Shown one piece after another: positions 34,331 to 47,286 of a stretch of DNA of 64,000 nt (positions are counted from its first letter, which is position 1; every line of letters starts with the position of its first letter). Made by a program: the position numbers and the translations under genes. Source of the stretch: Siphonodentalium dalli. Taxonomy: Eukaryota > Mollusca > Scaphopoda > Gadilida > Siphonodentaliidae. Location: positions 135,923,954-135,987,953 of the forward strand of contig CP136064.1 in NCBI GenBank assembly GCA_032622095.1. The letters are read 5' to 3'. The notes under the pieces are model-generated. The model made no database searches. It was not told the DNA's origin and was given only the letters and a program-made list of their open reading frames with translations.

Positions 34331-35198
34331 TCCAGCCTGTACCATGTTGATCAATGTTTATCCTAATAGGCCAGAATAGCCACAAATTATGATTCATTTC
34401 AGTTCCATTTCAAAGTTCTGCCCATTTATTAAAAAATATATAGCCAGTATCCAAAAAGAGGTTTTCGGGAAAAAAAACAAATAAGGCAACTTTAAAATTA
34501 ATTTGTTATACCCCATAAGGAAATGGGACAACCAGAACAGAAATTTTAGTTGTCAGTTGATTAGCTAACATGTAAAATAACCAAGTGAGTCACAATTTGC
34601 TACATTTTCGGAAATGCAGAGAATAATGTTCGGGATATATGTAAAAAAGGTTGCCATTTTTAGTAATTTAGTTTATAAACACATTAGTGTGACACATTTA
34701 AGGTAGATCAAAACAATAAACATCTTTCATACCAAACATAGTTACATTTTACTTGAAACTTTTTGTGCCGTTATATATGTCAAGTTTGTGAGAGAAAAAT
34801 CCAATATTTCTGGTAATGTCAGTGGTGGCAATAGTAAAAATTAACTAAGGTGCATCAGGCATGTTAGTGTTCAATGTATAGAAGGCAGAATAGCCAGAGA
34901 TGGAAGTGGTCGAATACAAAAATCCCTGAACTATTCATATGCAGTAAATAAAACCACAATTTATATAAAGAGAATGCACTAATGCCTTCCCTTTGTTGTG
35001 ACGCATCATACACGCACACACACACACACCCTTGTTTGTATTACATACGTTGTGGGGACATTTCTTTAGAAATTCAAACAATACAGTAGTTGTGAGGACC
35101 TCGTTATTTCGTAAATATATCCAAACTCGGAGGGTACCTTTAACGAAATAACGGCAAATATCAAAAATTTCAAAAAATACAAATTTCCGTCGCCTTAA
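34331..35198. other. No recognisable gene; CA microsatellite
   Basis: 35008-35029 is (CA)n. No other feature seen. Confidence 0.4.
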
Positions 35199-35590
35199 CC
35201 CTTTACCCAACAAACCGGCCAAAAACGGCCAAATAAAGCTTCAACAGCTTAAAATATCATCGGTCTGTCTCAATAGAACCATACAAATATGGATATCATT
35301 GGAACCGGCTCCTTGACCACATTGTGATAGCTACAGTTATACCCTGTGCCAATGCATTCTCTTATATATGCGAGTCGACCATAGGTCGCCTCGCATATAT
35401 AAGAGAATGCATTGGCCTAAAAAAAATCTTTTTTTAACACTTTTTACCATTTTTTCTTACATTCTTTAACAATTTTATAATTTTTAATGTGTTAAGCCAA
35501 TGCATTCTCTTATATATGCGAGGCGACCTATGGTCGACTCGCATATATAAGAGAATGCATTGGCACAGGGCCCTTCTGTTGGGTAAAGGG
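35199..35590. mobile_element. TTAA MITE, family 1, two-hairpin copy
   Basis: TTAA at 35195-35198 and 35591-35594, termini CCCTTTACCCAACA inverted at both ends. Two long hairpins (35342-35417 and 35496-35570), each built from 'gccaatgcattctcttatat' and 'atgcgagtcgacc' and their complements, flank a T-rich spacer. The two hairpins are themselves in inverted order, so the element can fold at two scales. Confidence 0.9.
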
Positions 35591-35747
35591 TTAAGGGAAA
35601 AAATTGTTAACATTGTGAGGACATTGTTTTACTATATGAATGTCCTCACAAAGTTGGGTTGACACACTCACACACACACACGCACACACGGACGACGGAT
35701 ACCAAGCCATGGCAATAGCTCAAACTTTACAAAGTAAAGTTGAGCTA
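35591..35747 (+). mobile_element. HINE family-B right end with CA/GGAC microsatellite
   Basis: A CA-rich microsatellite (about 35660-35690) and 'ggacgacgga' are followed by 'ccatggcaa' and a terminal hairpin at 35716-35747 (TAGCTCAAACTTTAC... GTAAAGTTGAGCTA), as at 40014-40044. Confidence 0.65.
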
Positions 35748-35749
35748 AA

Positions 35750-37135
35750 AAAATATAAGGGCCATAACCCAGGCAAAAAATAATGAATAAACCTGATTAT
35801 ATACGGACTAATATGAGACAGTGTGGCAAACAACCAAAAATTATTGAAGTCTGTTCATATCTGTTGGGAGTTACTAAGCCGGACGGAAAATAAACTGAGA
35901 AAATTGATGAATGAAGGGCTGTAACACAGACAAAAAAATTAGGATAAAGCTGGTTTGCTCACTGATTTGAGATATTATGGAAAGCAACTTATTGAAATTG
36001 GTTTATATTTGTTTGGGTTTATATCAAGCCGGTCAGACAAACCAAAATCGCGCAAAATTTACAAACTAAGGTCCATCACTCAGGCAAAATGAAAATACAA
36101 ACAACATAATTTGGCACTCTTGTGAAAGCAGTCGTGATGGCATGCCTACATACCAATGAACCTCTCTTTTGAAAACAGTTATAATGGTGAACATCCATAA
36201 CACACATTTACAGATAAACAGGGTTCCTTTTAGGGTGTCCCCATAGCTGAGGTGGCTAGGTCATGAATATCATCATCGCAGTAGGGCTAGACGAGGTTGG
36301 TAGGGGTTTGAACCCCAACATGGGCAAAAATCGGGACCAATTTTCAAACTTGATCTGAGTTTCAAGACAGACATCTCAATGTACCATTTCAATCGATAAA
36401 TGGCCATTTTAATAAGATTTCTAAACCCAAGAAGTAGGTATCCTTTCCCCTTAAACTGGGCTATCAATCCACCAAAGCACAAACCAATCCGATGACACAT
36501 GCCCAAGTTTCAAGCTGAAATGTTCATACGGATAAAAAATTCAGAAATGCCCAAGTCAAAGGGCTGTAACTCTGGCAAAAATGAATGGACAAAACCTGCA
36601 GTATGTGGGTATTCTTTACCGCATGCTGGGCTATCACCATTCCATAGCACAACTCTATCTGATGATCAGGCTTCTCAAAGTTCCGATGGTACCAGACCTA
36701 TCAGTTCCGAGACGGTTCCGCGTCTGGTACTGTGGTACAGGTAACGCTCCTGTTACTGACAGTCTCAATTATATCAATAATATTGTATGTGGCTGCTTGG
36801 ATTTATATGAGTTATATGAACAATGGGGCAGGTACGAAATGCAGGTTGATCTTACGGTGGAAGTAGATAACAATGTGGATTTAGAAGAATTTAAATAATG
36901 AATTTTCCAATTGATTGACCAATCATTTGTTTTCAATACAACAAAACACTTCAAAACAAGCATTTCAAGCAAAGATACATAAAACACCATGCATCATTTC
37001 CAACAGCCAGTGCTATCACCATCCAAAAGGACAACAATATCAGATAAGCAACACCCAAGTTACAATGTGATAAGTTTGGACAAACACAAGATTTCCAAGT
37101 CAAACAAGGACCTTAACTCCGCTAATGAAAGTGTC
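35750..37135 (+). repeat. HINE-type core repeats with an interrupting block
   Basis: Units start with 'gggc(c/t)(a/g)taac.c.ggcaaaa' at 35758, 35915, 36070 and 36560. Between 36670 and 36900 lies unrelated sequence containing an open frame ending in ...VEVDNNVDLEEFK that I do not recognise. Core-like sequence resumes after it. Confidence 0.55.
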
Positions 37136-37139
37136 AATG

Positions 37140-40044
37140 ACACTGTAGCTCAACTTAGGTAGGGGAATAATTTAATGGTTGACAGTAAATGGAGGAATAG
37201 GAAAGGTGCTAATTGAAATGTCTAACCTGCGCCAAAGGATGGCTGCTGGTGGCCATTTTTTTTGGCCAATTGACCCCAAAAGGACTCGTTCCCATCTACG
37301 TATAATTGTTAACATCCATGACAAATTTTATGAAGATCTGACCAAAGCTACGACCTACAAATATGGCAGCCATGTTTTTTGGCCGAATGACCCCACAATG
37401 ATTCGTTCCCATCTACATGTCAATGTCAACATTCATGACAAATTTTATGATGATCAGACTAAAGGTACAACCTGTAGCCCGTGCCAAAGGATTTAGTCAT
37501 GCAAAGAGTAAAATCCAAGATGGCTGCTGGCCGAACGACTCCAAAATCACTCGTTCCCATCTACATGTCAGTGTTAACATCCATGACAAATTTAATAAAG
37601 ATCAGACCAAAGGTATGACCTATAGCCCATGCCAAAGGATTTAGTCATGCAAAGAGTAAAATGCTGGTGGCCATGTTTTTTGACCGAATGACCCCAAAAC
37701 GACTCGTTCCCATCTACAGGTCATTGTTATAATTCATGACAAATTTCATGACCATCTGACTAAAGCTACGACCTGTAGCCCGCACCAAAGGATTTAGTCA
37801 TGCAAAGAGTAAAATCCAAGATGGCTGCTGGCGGCCATGTTTTTTGACCGAATGACCCCAAAACGACTCGATCCCATCTACATGTCATTGTTATCATTCA
37901 TGACAAATTTCATGATGATCAGACGAACAGTACGACCTGTAGCCCGCGCCAATGGCTTGAATTTTGAAATCCAAGATGGCCACCAGCGGCCATGTTTTTT
38001 GGCCGAATGACCCCACAATGATTCGTTCCCATTTACATGTCAATGTCAACGTTCATGACAAATTTTATAAAGATTAGACCAAAGGCAACCTATAGCCCGC
38101 GCCAAAGGATTTAGTCATGCAAAGAGTAAAATCCAAAATGTCTGCTGGCGGCCATGTTTTTTGGCCGAATGACCCCAAAATGACTCGTTCCCATCTACGT
38201 ATAATTGTTAACATCCATGACAAATTTTATGAAGATCTGACCAAAGCTACGACCTACAAATATGGCAGCCATGTTTTATGGCCGAATGACCCCACAATAA
38301 TTCGTTCCCATCTACATGTCAATGTCAACATTCATGACAAATTTCATAAAGATTAGACCAAAGGTACAACCTGTAGCCCGTGCCAAAGGATTTAGTCATG
38401 CAAACAGTAAAATCCAAGATGGCTGCTGGCCGAACGACTCCAAAATCACTCGTTCCCATCTACATGTCAGTGTTAACATCCATGACAAATTTAATAAAGA
38501 TCAGACCAAAGGTATGACCTATAGCCCATGCCAAAGGATTTAGTCATGCAAAGAGTAAAATGCTGGTGGCCATGTTTTTTGACCGAATGACCCCAAAACG
38601 ACTCGTTCCCATCTACAGGTCATTGTTATAATTCATGACAAATTTCATGACCATCTGACTAAAGCTACGACCTGTAGCCCGCGCCAATGGCTTGAATTTT
38701 GAAATCCAAGATGGCCACCAGCGGCCATGTTTTTTGGCTGAATGACCCCACAATGATTCGTTCCCATTTACATGTCAACGTTCATGACAAATTTTATAAA
38801 GATTAGACCAAAGGCAACCTATAGCCCGCGCCAAAGGATTTAGTCATGCAAAGAGTAAAATCCAAAATGTCTGCTGGCGGCCATGTTTTTTGGCCGAATG
38901 ACCCCAAAATGACTCGTTCCCATCTACATGTCAATGTCAACATTCATGACAAATTTCATAAAGATCAGACCAAAGGTACGACCTGTAGCCCGGGCCAAAG
39001 GATTTAGTCATGCAAAGAGTAAAATCCAAGATGGCTGCTGGCGGCCATGTTTTTCGGCCGAACGACCCCCAAAATCACTCGTTCCCATCTACATGTCATT
39101 GTTAACATCCATGACAAATTTCATGATATTCCGATCGAAGCTACGACCTGTATCCCGCGCCAAAGGATTTAGTCATGCAAAGAGTAAAATCCAAGATGGC
39201 TGCTGGCGGCCATGTTTATTGGCCGAACAACCCCAAAATGACTCGTTCCCATCTACATGTCAATATTAACATCCATGTCAAATTTCATGATGATCAGACG
39301 AACAGTACGACCTGTAGCCCGCGCCAATGGATTTAATTTTGAAATCTAAGATGGCCACCAGCGGCCATGTTTTTTGGCCGAATGACCCCACAATGATTCG
39401 TTCCCATCTACATGTCAATGTCAACATTCATGACAAATTTCATAAAGATTAGACCAAAGGTACAACCTGTAGCCCGCGCCAAAGGATTTAGTCATGCAAA
39501 GAGTAAAATCCAAGATGGCTGCTGGCGGCCATGTTTTTTGGCCGAACAACTCCAAAATCACTCGTTCCCATCTACATGACAGTGTTAACATCCATGACAA
39601 ATTTCATAAACTTCCGACCAAAACAACGACCTGTAGCCCGCGCCAAAGGATTTAGTCATGCAAAGAGTAAAATCCAAGATGGCTGCTGGCAGCAATGTTT
39701 TTTGGCCGAACGACCCCAAAATCACTCGTTCCCATCTACATGTCATTATTAACATCAATGACAAATTTCATGATGATCAGATGAACAGTACGACCTGTAG
39801 GCCGCGCCAATGGATTGAATCTTGAAATCCAAGATGGCTGCCAGTGGCCATGTTTTTTGGCCGAATGACCCCAAAATGACTCGTTCCCATCTAAATGTCA
39901 ATGTCAACATTCAAGACAAATTTCATGAAGATCAGACCAAAGGTACAACCTGTAGCCCGCGCCAAAGGAAATTGTTGACGGACACACGGACGACGGACGC
40001 CAAACCATGGCAATAGCTCAAACTTACAAAAGTAAGTTGAGCTA
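37140..40044 (+). mobile_element. HINE family B: ~17-unit tandem array with left and right ends
   Basis: Units of about 160 bp combine 'atccaagatggctgctggcggccatg', 'gactcgttcccatctacatg', 'catgacaaatttcatgatga' and 'tagcccgcgccaaaggattt'. The left boundary has 'atgaaagtgtcaatgacact' and 'tagctcaactta'. The right boundary has 'ggacgacggacgcc', 'aaaccatggcaa' and hairpin 40014-40044. The left end carries one arm of the right hairpin (sub-terminal inverted repeat). Some unit variants recur in blocks (for example about 37250-37740 and 38150-38640), indicating higher-order duplication. No genes. Confidence 0.8.
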
Positions 40045-41042
40045 AAAATGGTGTCGCCCTTAATGGGCTGAGGCACACGACATGCGAATACATAGTATAG
40101 TTTCATTTTATTTTTATACAGACAGAATAACAAGAATGTTTACAGTAATTACTTTCCCTGAGCCTTGCATGTTCAACAAACAGCACCATATGCTCTCTGG
40201 GGGCAGTTAGCTGCACACACATGAATTAGCATAATAAGTTTTATATGCCTTATTTAAGTCATGGCACGTGACTGAAGCATTGTGTGAAAGCAAGTAAACT
40301 AGATGTATAGATGTAAGTGTCAATTACATGTCATGGAGGGTTTCATATCAGCACCATGAATAATTTGAAAGTAGCGCACATTTGATGTCAGAAAATCATA
40401 ATACCTTACAATGCGTATAAAATGATACAAACTCATTTCTTTAGATTCAGAACATTTCCTTTCCCACAAGTACCAAGTTTAAAACTTTTGTTGTCTCAAA
40501 TTCAATTTGACCTCCCATATCGAAACTGAAAGCAAAAATAGTCTTTTCTTCTATCGATATGTATATATGCAGAATTATCGAGGACATAACTGCCAATATT
40601 GACATTTAATGTACGAAAATTGGCATTTAAGTAAACAGTGTTTAAAAGGCTTTTAATAATTTCAAACCACCAAGCTTGTCTTTAGTCACTCCCTCAAAAA
40701 CCGCTCTGGGGACTGTAGGCATTTAAGAGCTCATGAAAATAAAGATATCTGGATTTCAGTCCAACGTTTCTTTATAGAGTTATCGCCCTTTTACATTTCT
40801 CCATTTTTCTCTATTATTATTATTTTTCTGAGTAAATTTGTGACGCATAATCTCAGGAACTGCTATAAAATGTAGAACGCTGATTTTTTTTTTAATTTAT
40901 AGAGTTACCATCCTCTGAATGTTAAAAAATTACGCATAATTAGAGGGCTAAGAATAAAGATGGGGATCAGGGATGGGGAATATACTTGGAAGTATAAAAA
41001 TTCTGCAGGCCAGAATTTTTACCCTCTAGTTTTTTTTTTAAT
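40045..41042. other. No gene; old core-repeat-like sequence
   Basis: 40780-40970 has 'tatagagttatcgccctttt' and 'ctcaggaactgctataaaat' phrases typical of dispersed mollusc repeats. Nothing coding. Confidence 0.4.
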
Positions 41043-42590
41043 TGAGGCGTGACCAATTTTATTAGTTGGTTTACGAACCCGCCGACAACTTTTTTCCCGA
41101 AATGCGAAAAAAAAATAATATATATTTTCAATGGAAACACGTTTGTACTTTACCCGTTTTATGTCTAAGTTTCATTCCGGTTCCGATTCCGGACTAATTA
41201 ATGTTCACACCCTCGGTAGCTGTCGTAAAAGTATAAACAATAGATTTAATAATGCCACTTAAATAACTACTAAGTCGCAAACCATGCGAACGGATGTGTC
41301 CATTTCGATTGCGGGAAAAACTGTATAAACGAGTCCATTTTATACTTTCGGTTTCGTGCATATCCGGCCGTATCTAGTGGAATTCTACGTATTTTTACGT
41401 ATTTTAAACGAAGTGTCTTTCTAAATGCTGCTGGTCTGAGAAGTGTGCAGCTGTAGGCCTATTGTTGGCCCTCATTGATGAACAGTAACTGTTCTTAGTA
41501 ACGGATTAGATGTACGCATTGTGAACGGAACGTGTACGTTTCGTTTCGGGTAAAATTGCAAGACGGTCATTATGTACTTTCGTTTTCACCCATTCATGTC
41601 CGGTTGTAACCTTTGTAAATTGGGTTCGTTTTTTCACTTATTTTAAACGACGTTTCTGCTTCTATTACAACAACCAACAGGACATTCATTACCATTTTAT
41701 TTAGGTCTATATATTTATAAAATAAACACAGAAAAATAACTATTGAAAAACAAAGAAAAGAAGTAATTTTACGTGTACAGGTGTCATCTTATTTTTTATT
41801 GTTCCTGTTGATTAACAAGCTATAGTGGTTTATTTTATAAATACCCATATTTTCCACTTGCAGATAAATATTTTTGTTTTAAAACTAATATTTTTATGTT
41901 GCTTGACATTGGTCAATAAAGGAAGTCAGTGGCCGAGTGGATAGCGTACTGGTCTCTCGTGCTAAAGGTCCGGCGATCGATTCCCGGTCGGGTATTCTGA
42001 CAAAAATCCAAACTTGGTCAGATTACCACGTTGTACGACTGAAAAGTCTCATTCGTGATCACATAATATATATCAGAATACAAGACTGACTTCCCTTCAC
42101 GGTGACATCATGTCCAGGTATGTTGTTGTGAGTGCAGTACGCTGTCGGATCGGGAGCCGACATAAATGGATGACCCGTGTACATGGGTGACTATGTGCAC
42201 GTTAAAGAACCCGGCTGTAGGTTAGAGTAGCCCACCAAAGCACCGACCACAGTCGAGACCTGGACCCTGTCTGTAATACCCGAAAGGGGAGTTGACAGGT
42301 AATTATAGATACATGTAGATAGATTGGAAGGTATCCAGTCAGTTGTTTTATATTATTATTTAATATATTAAATATTAATATATTTGAAAGTTTAAGTTGA
42401 ATGAAGTGTTCAGGGTAAATAACATGTCCATTTTAAGTTACAAAATTCCAGTGGTGATGTCGTGTGAAAATTCATACCGGATAGAACAAGCCCGAAGGGA
42501 GTTTTTTTTTTTTTTTTTTTCCCTCCTCCATCTACATTTTTTTGGGTCCCATGTTCGTAAACCAACTAATTAAATTGGTAAGGCCTGAGC
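41043..42590. mobile_element. Unclassified TIR element with nested SINE
   Basis: An approximately 40-bp inverted terminal similarity: left 'accaattttattagttggtt' + 'tacgaac', right the reverse complement of 'gttcgtaaaccaactaatta' + 'aattggt'. Boundaries are approximate and no clear target duplication is seen. No coding sequence found inside. The interior holds the SINE at 41922-42330. Confidence 0.55.
41922..42330 (+). mobile_element. tRNA-derived SINE
   Basis: The 5' head resembles a tRNA gene: 'gtcagtggccgagtggatag' (A box) and 'ggcgatcgattcccgg' (B box). The body contains 'gtgcacgttaaagaacccgg', a phrase shared with metazoan SINE central domains (from memory). The exact SINE class is not assigned. 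Confidence 0.65.
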
Positions 42591-42895
42591 TAAAAAAAAT
42601 AAAAAATTAATGTTTGTTTTCTATTAAATTGAGCAAGGAGTTCAATCTAAAAAAGATTAGAGAGGCCAATCACGATCGGCAGATGTTTAACCCATCCATT
42701 GGCGATAGTAAATTGCTATGATCAAAATCAATAATTTAGAGTTTTGATGTGGAATTAAAAGTATACTGTTATGAACTAAAGTAGTTCACACAAATGTACA
42801 TAATAACACAACATATTTGAATTATAAAGGGTAAAAAGAGAAGGATTAATTGAAATTTATGGATCAAAAGAGAGGGGTTAATACAACATCTATAA
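42591..42895. repeat. HINE-type hairpin end plus 'GATCGG' hairpin repeat, copy 4
   Basis: 42630-42655 is the 'ttaaattgagc...ttcaatct' end. 42658-42715 is the GATCGG hairpin. The following ~110 bp are shared with copy 2 (19930-20020). Confidence 0.6.
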
Positions 42896-45158
42896 GGGGT
42901 CATCTCAAAACTCCTATCGGGAAATCAGCCTATTTCCCGATAGATCCCGATAGCATATATATACAGTTATCGGGAAATTATCGGAATATTTACATAGTCT
43001 ATCGGGATTCTATCGGAGTTTACTTTCATTTCGGAGTATCATATTCCGAAAACAACGCATGTTGTTTGGAAAGTTTCTGTATCGGGATTACTCCGGACTT
43101 TTATCGCGATTTTATGATTTATAGGCCTATCTTTATTATTGATTTAATAGTTTCCTAATATGAGAAATCGTTAGTATAAAGTTTTAAAGTATCAGGGGAC
43201 ACGCGTCGTGGAACTATTATATGTTATACTGTGGTGATCAGTGGGTGCTACGTACAATATCGGTATTTTACCCGGACAATACACCCCACCCATCGGGAAA
43301 AATATGGCCAATTTACTTGAGTATTTGGCAGTGTTAATGCGCGGAGAATAATAATTTTATTAATCAAACGAGAGAACAAAACGGCTGATCGATGCACATT
43401 TGTGCTATACAGTATTTTATTATTGTTGCGCTGACGTCGGCAAGGTTCCGATGTGTTTTCATCGTCATCAGCGGATCAATAAGTTCAATGGAAACACTCG
43501 ATAAATGGTCAATTGATACTAACTCTAAATCTAAGATATATTATGTTTGAATTTGCAATGAATGTCATTTATTTATTACCGAATGGCTAATAGATATAGC
43601 CATGATAGATGACAGTCCCCATTATGCGCCCCACATTCCAACACCACGTGTTCGCAGGTACAAATTTCTGCGCTCGTTATCAGTGGGCGTTTCTTGATCT
43701 TTTTTGGCGGGAGTGTTTTTTAAATAAACCATTTGGATTGAATCGTGTGTCCATTCCTATGTATTTTTAGATTACATTGTGGAGAATATACTCAAGATTA
43801 TGTAATTGTCAATGCGCGCAGAATAATAATGTTATTAATCAAACGAGAGAACAAAACGGCCGATGCACATAAATTTGTGCTACAGTATTTTATCATTGCT
43901 GCTATGACGTCGACAAGGTTCCTAGATTTTTTCATCGTCATCAGCTGATCAATAAGTTCAATGACAACATTCGATAAATGGTCAATTGATACTAAGATAT
44001 ATTCTGTTTGAATTTGCAATGAATGTCATTTATGAATTACCGAATGGGTAATAGATATAGCCATGATAAATGAGTCCCCATTGTGCGCCCCAATTTCCAA
44101 CAACACGTGTTTACTGTAGGTACATTTTTTGTGCACGTCATCAGTGGGGGTTTCTTAGTGGGAGTGTTTTGTAAATAAACAATTTGGATTGAATCATGTG
44201 TCCATTCCTTTGTATTTTTCGATTATAGTGTGGAGAATATACTCAAGATTATGTATTTGTCAATGCGCTTTAACAACATAATTTATTTGGGTACTAATCC
44301 AGGCAATCCCCGTGCCCACAATATTGGGCTGAATTGGCGTGATGTTGGGACGTGTAGGGACGTGTAACTGAAGAGAAAATCGAAAATGTTGTCGAACTTT
44401 TCGATCAAAACTTTATTGAATTCTCAAAATTGCTCACTCAGTGTATAAAAATAAAATATTATTCATATGATCTTGTGATGAATGAGGGGAAAAATCAAAT
44501 CAAATGACATTTTTATTTGAGAACATTTCTAGGGCCAAAAGAGTTTTATCAAATATATATTTCAATTTTTTATCACGTTCACTTTGGAACAGTCTATTGC
44601 TAGTGTTGAAGGGATACTACCTTTATGAAACCATTTCTTTTTATGTTTCCTTCAGAGCGTTTCTATGATATATGTGCTGTATGAATAATATGCATAAAGA
44701 ATTCAATGGACAATTTAATAACTTGGAATCAAAACTTGAAACGTGTAGAGTTTTAATTCTTTTAAACAAGCTTCCACCCCAATAAAAATATGCTTACGAA
44801 GGAGGCTGTGGACGAATCCAAAAGTAATGACAACAAATAGAACCGGAAACATAAACAAAACAGCATGCTCGATTCGTCGATTATCAAAACAGACAAAGGC
44901 CTAATTGTTCTTGAAATAAATGGGTAAATTATCGGAAAGTTGGTAATACGTTTTCACGTACATTACGTACATTACTTTCGGAAAATTTTCGGGAAATCAG
45001 CGTGTTATTGGAATATTTAGATGCGGTATCGGAATATTTGTCGGGAAATGGTGACCACTCTATCGGAATCTATCGGGAAATTTAGAAGATAGTTTTGAGT
45101 TATCGGAATCCTATCGGGATATCTATCGGGATCCCGATAGTAGTTTTGAGATGACCCC
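42896..45158. mobile_element. PIF/Harbinger-like element, TATCGGGAAAT motif family
   Basis: TAA at 42893-42895 and 45159-45161 flanks inverted termini GGGGTCATCTCAAAACT, then CTATCGGGA (one mismatch in about 28 bp). A 3-bp TWA target duplication and G-start termini fit PIF/Harbinger. Both ends (about 250 bp each) are filled with tatcggga(a)at and tatcggaat variants in both orientations. No transposase ORF is present, so it is non-autonomous. Confidence 0.8.
43336..44261. repeat. Tandem duplication inside the Harbinger-like element
   Basis: Units 43336-43810 (475 bp) and 43811-44261 (451 bp) align along their length and are followed by the start of a third ('aatgcgctt'). No coding potential seen. 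Confidence 0.85.
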
Positions 45159-45384
45159 TAAAGCCTGTCACCACTATCATAGAGTAAGCAGTTCAATTTA
45201 TGTTGTTGCTAATGGCCATGTAACATATCAAAATAATATAGTTACTTAATAATGGAAAATGTTGAAAGACATGGAATGGATAACAGGGGTTAAATCTCCT
45301 ATATTGGCTCTCTTTGATCCAATAGAAGTCTAAGCATCCAAAAGGACGTACAGACTACAGTAGAGCTCCATTGTTCTAGTTAAA

Positions 45385-45735
45385 TAAATTCACCTGGCTA
45401 TAAAGTGGTGGATGCCTTAACAGAACACCCTTTATAGACAAACAATAGTATCCATGCTCTGTGGAACCTTTGTTTATTCAATTGTCAGATAACATCAAAT
45501 CTGACATTCATTTGGTCAGGTAATTAATTGTGGGTATTGTTCTCAAAGCAAGAAGAAAGTATAACTTTGACAAGGATTTGTGGTGGGGGTAGGAGGAGGG
45601 AGAAGCGTAGGGAGGAGAAGATGAGTGTAGGGGTAGAAGGTGGGACTCCCCTATGTGGTAGGGTCACTTGGAAAGTGTGACATGAGCTCTGGTTCTTTTC
45701 GACAGGTCGGTCACATTTTTACAATCTGAATAACA
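45385..45735. repeat. Duplicated low-copy segment, copy 1 (partner 49538-50340)
   Basis: 'acaaacaatagtatccatgc', 'ggtcaggtaattaattgtgg' and the purine-rich 'ggtgggggtaggaggaggg' occur in both. This copy lacks the hAT MITE of the partner. The two copies flank the HINE/Harbinger complex at 45895-49536. Confidence 0.85.
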
Positions 45736-47190
45736 AGGCCCCTTCTTTTTTTATAATGAAAAAGGTTAAAAGACATGGAATGGATAAAAGGGTTATATCT
45801 CTTATCTTGGCTCTCATTTATCCAATACAAGTCTAAGCATCCAAAAGGACATACAGGCTAGAGTGGAGCTCCATTGTTATAGTTAATTAAAAGGTCAGCC
45901 GACCACAGTGTCCCCGATAATGTGGCAAGTCAATACCGCTTTGTTAAAAAAATTAAAAAAAATGTTGAAATGTTCTAAGTCGAAAGGGTTAATAATTCAG
46001 TCAAAAAAAATGTTTTTCCATCATCTATATACATGTTGCACATATGTGGGTAACAATACTCTGAAGTTTCAAATATCTACGATCAAAACTGTAGGAGGAG
46101 TTGATTACACCATGAAGGTACCCTCATACAGAAAATTATAAAGAATGTTGAAAAGAGTTAATATCTGTCAAAAAATAATTTTTCCGTCATCTATATACAT
46201 GTTGCACATCTTCAATATATGGGCAACAACATTATGAAGTTTCAAATCTCTAGGATGAAAAGGGTTAATAAATCCGTAAAAAATTACATCTTCAATATGT
46301 GGGTAACAATACTCTGAAGTTTCAAATATCTATGATGAAAACTGTAGGAGGAGTTGATTACACCATGAAGGTACCCTCATACAGAAAATTAAAAAAAATG
46401 GTGAAATTTTCTAGGTCGAAAAGGGTTAATAAGGGACCTTGTCAAATTGCAAGCGGTAAATCCGCCGGAGAACGGAGTATTTTTCTCCGCTCTCCGCTAA
46501 AAACTCCCGTCTCCGCTTGTGAAATTGCAACGCACATCGGAGTGTTTTCTCCCCTGTAAACTCCGGTGGTCATTACGTCAAAATTTGCAAAAACAGTGAA
46601 AAACTCCGCTGCGACGTCAGCGGTAAACTCCGCTGTCATTAGATAAAAACTCCGCTGGGAGAGAGCAGAATCTCCGATGAGCCCAATGCTGAAAGAGGAG
46701 CGGTAAACTCCGCTGTCTGGCTGTTTAATATTGCAGAACAAAACTCCGTTCCGACGAGAGTGATGAGGTTCAGAGCTGAAAGGCCACTCTGGTATAAAAC
46801 TCCGCTAGTTTAAACCTACTGGAGAAACTCTAGGTATAAAATAAAGTCCACAGATTGGCTTATCGTTATATGATATAGTAAAATATAGTAAAACCCAGTC
46901 AGGATTCATGGCCTATATATATCTGGGGCAAGTGAATACTATATCACAAGATCAGTTCTCAAAATAATATTATCTGGAATATCATCAAAATGTACAAGCG
47001 GACTTAAAAATTTGTAGTGGTGGGCGGTATTTCATATAAATTCAACATATTGAAACTGCGATTTTTAACATTGTAACGTACTTTGAAATCTTGATAAAAG
47101 ATCATGAGTAATTGTAATTTTAATGTAAAGTAAGCGATCTGCGTTCCATTGCTTGCGATCGACACGTTGATGAGGCTGAGCTGACTCGCA

Positions 47191-47286
47191 ATAGAGTAGA
47201 AGGGCGCTTCGGATTGTCGAAAAGATCGAGAGATCTTCCCCTTCACCCCATGAAGCTGAGCTGAGCAAATCATAACATTATATATA
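47191..47286 (-). promoter_or_regulatory. TATA promoter-like module shared with 28513-28604
   Basis: Minus strand: TATATATA (47286-47279), about 30 nt, then GGGTGAAGG, CTCGATCTTTTCGAC, ATCC and CCCTTCTACTCT. The short open frame through it (47004-47273) matches the frame through the 28.5-kb module only because of the DNA similarity. No THAP exon follows here. Confidence 0.5.

Noticed and set aside
36581-36898. 105-codon frame ending VEVDNNVDLEEFK
   Set aside because: It begins in core-repeat sequence and only the last ~60 codons look protein-like; I could not link it to any family or splice structure.
37179-40016. Repeated open frames with 'FWPNDP...HLHVNVNIHDKF'
   Set aside because: Tandem-repeat translation; frames break at unit indels and show no codon-level conservation between units.
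41925-41998. Functional tRNA gene
   Set aside because: A and B boxes are present but the cloverleaf is imperfect and the sequence continues into a SINE body.
42850-43158. 102-codon frame at the left end of the Harbinger-like element
   Set aside because: It starts in flanking DNA and runs through the motif-iterated terminus; crossing an insertion boundary argues against a gene.
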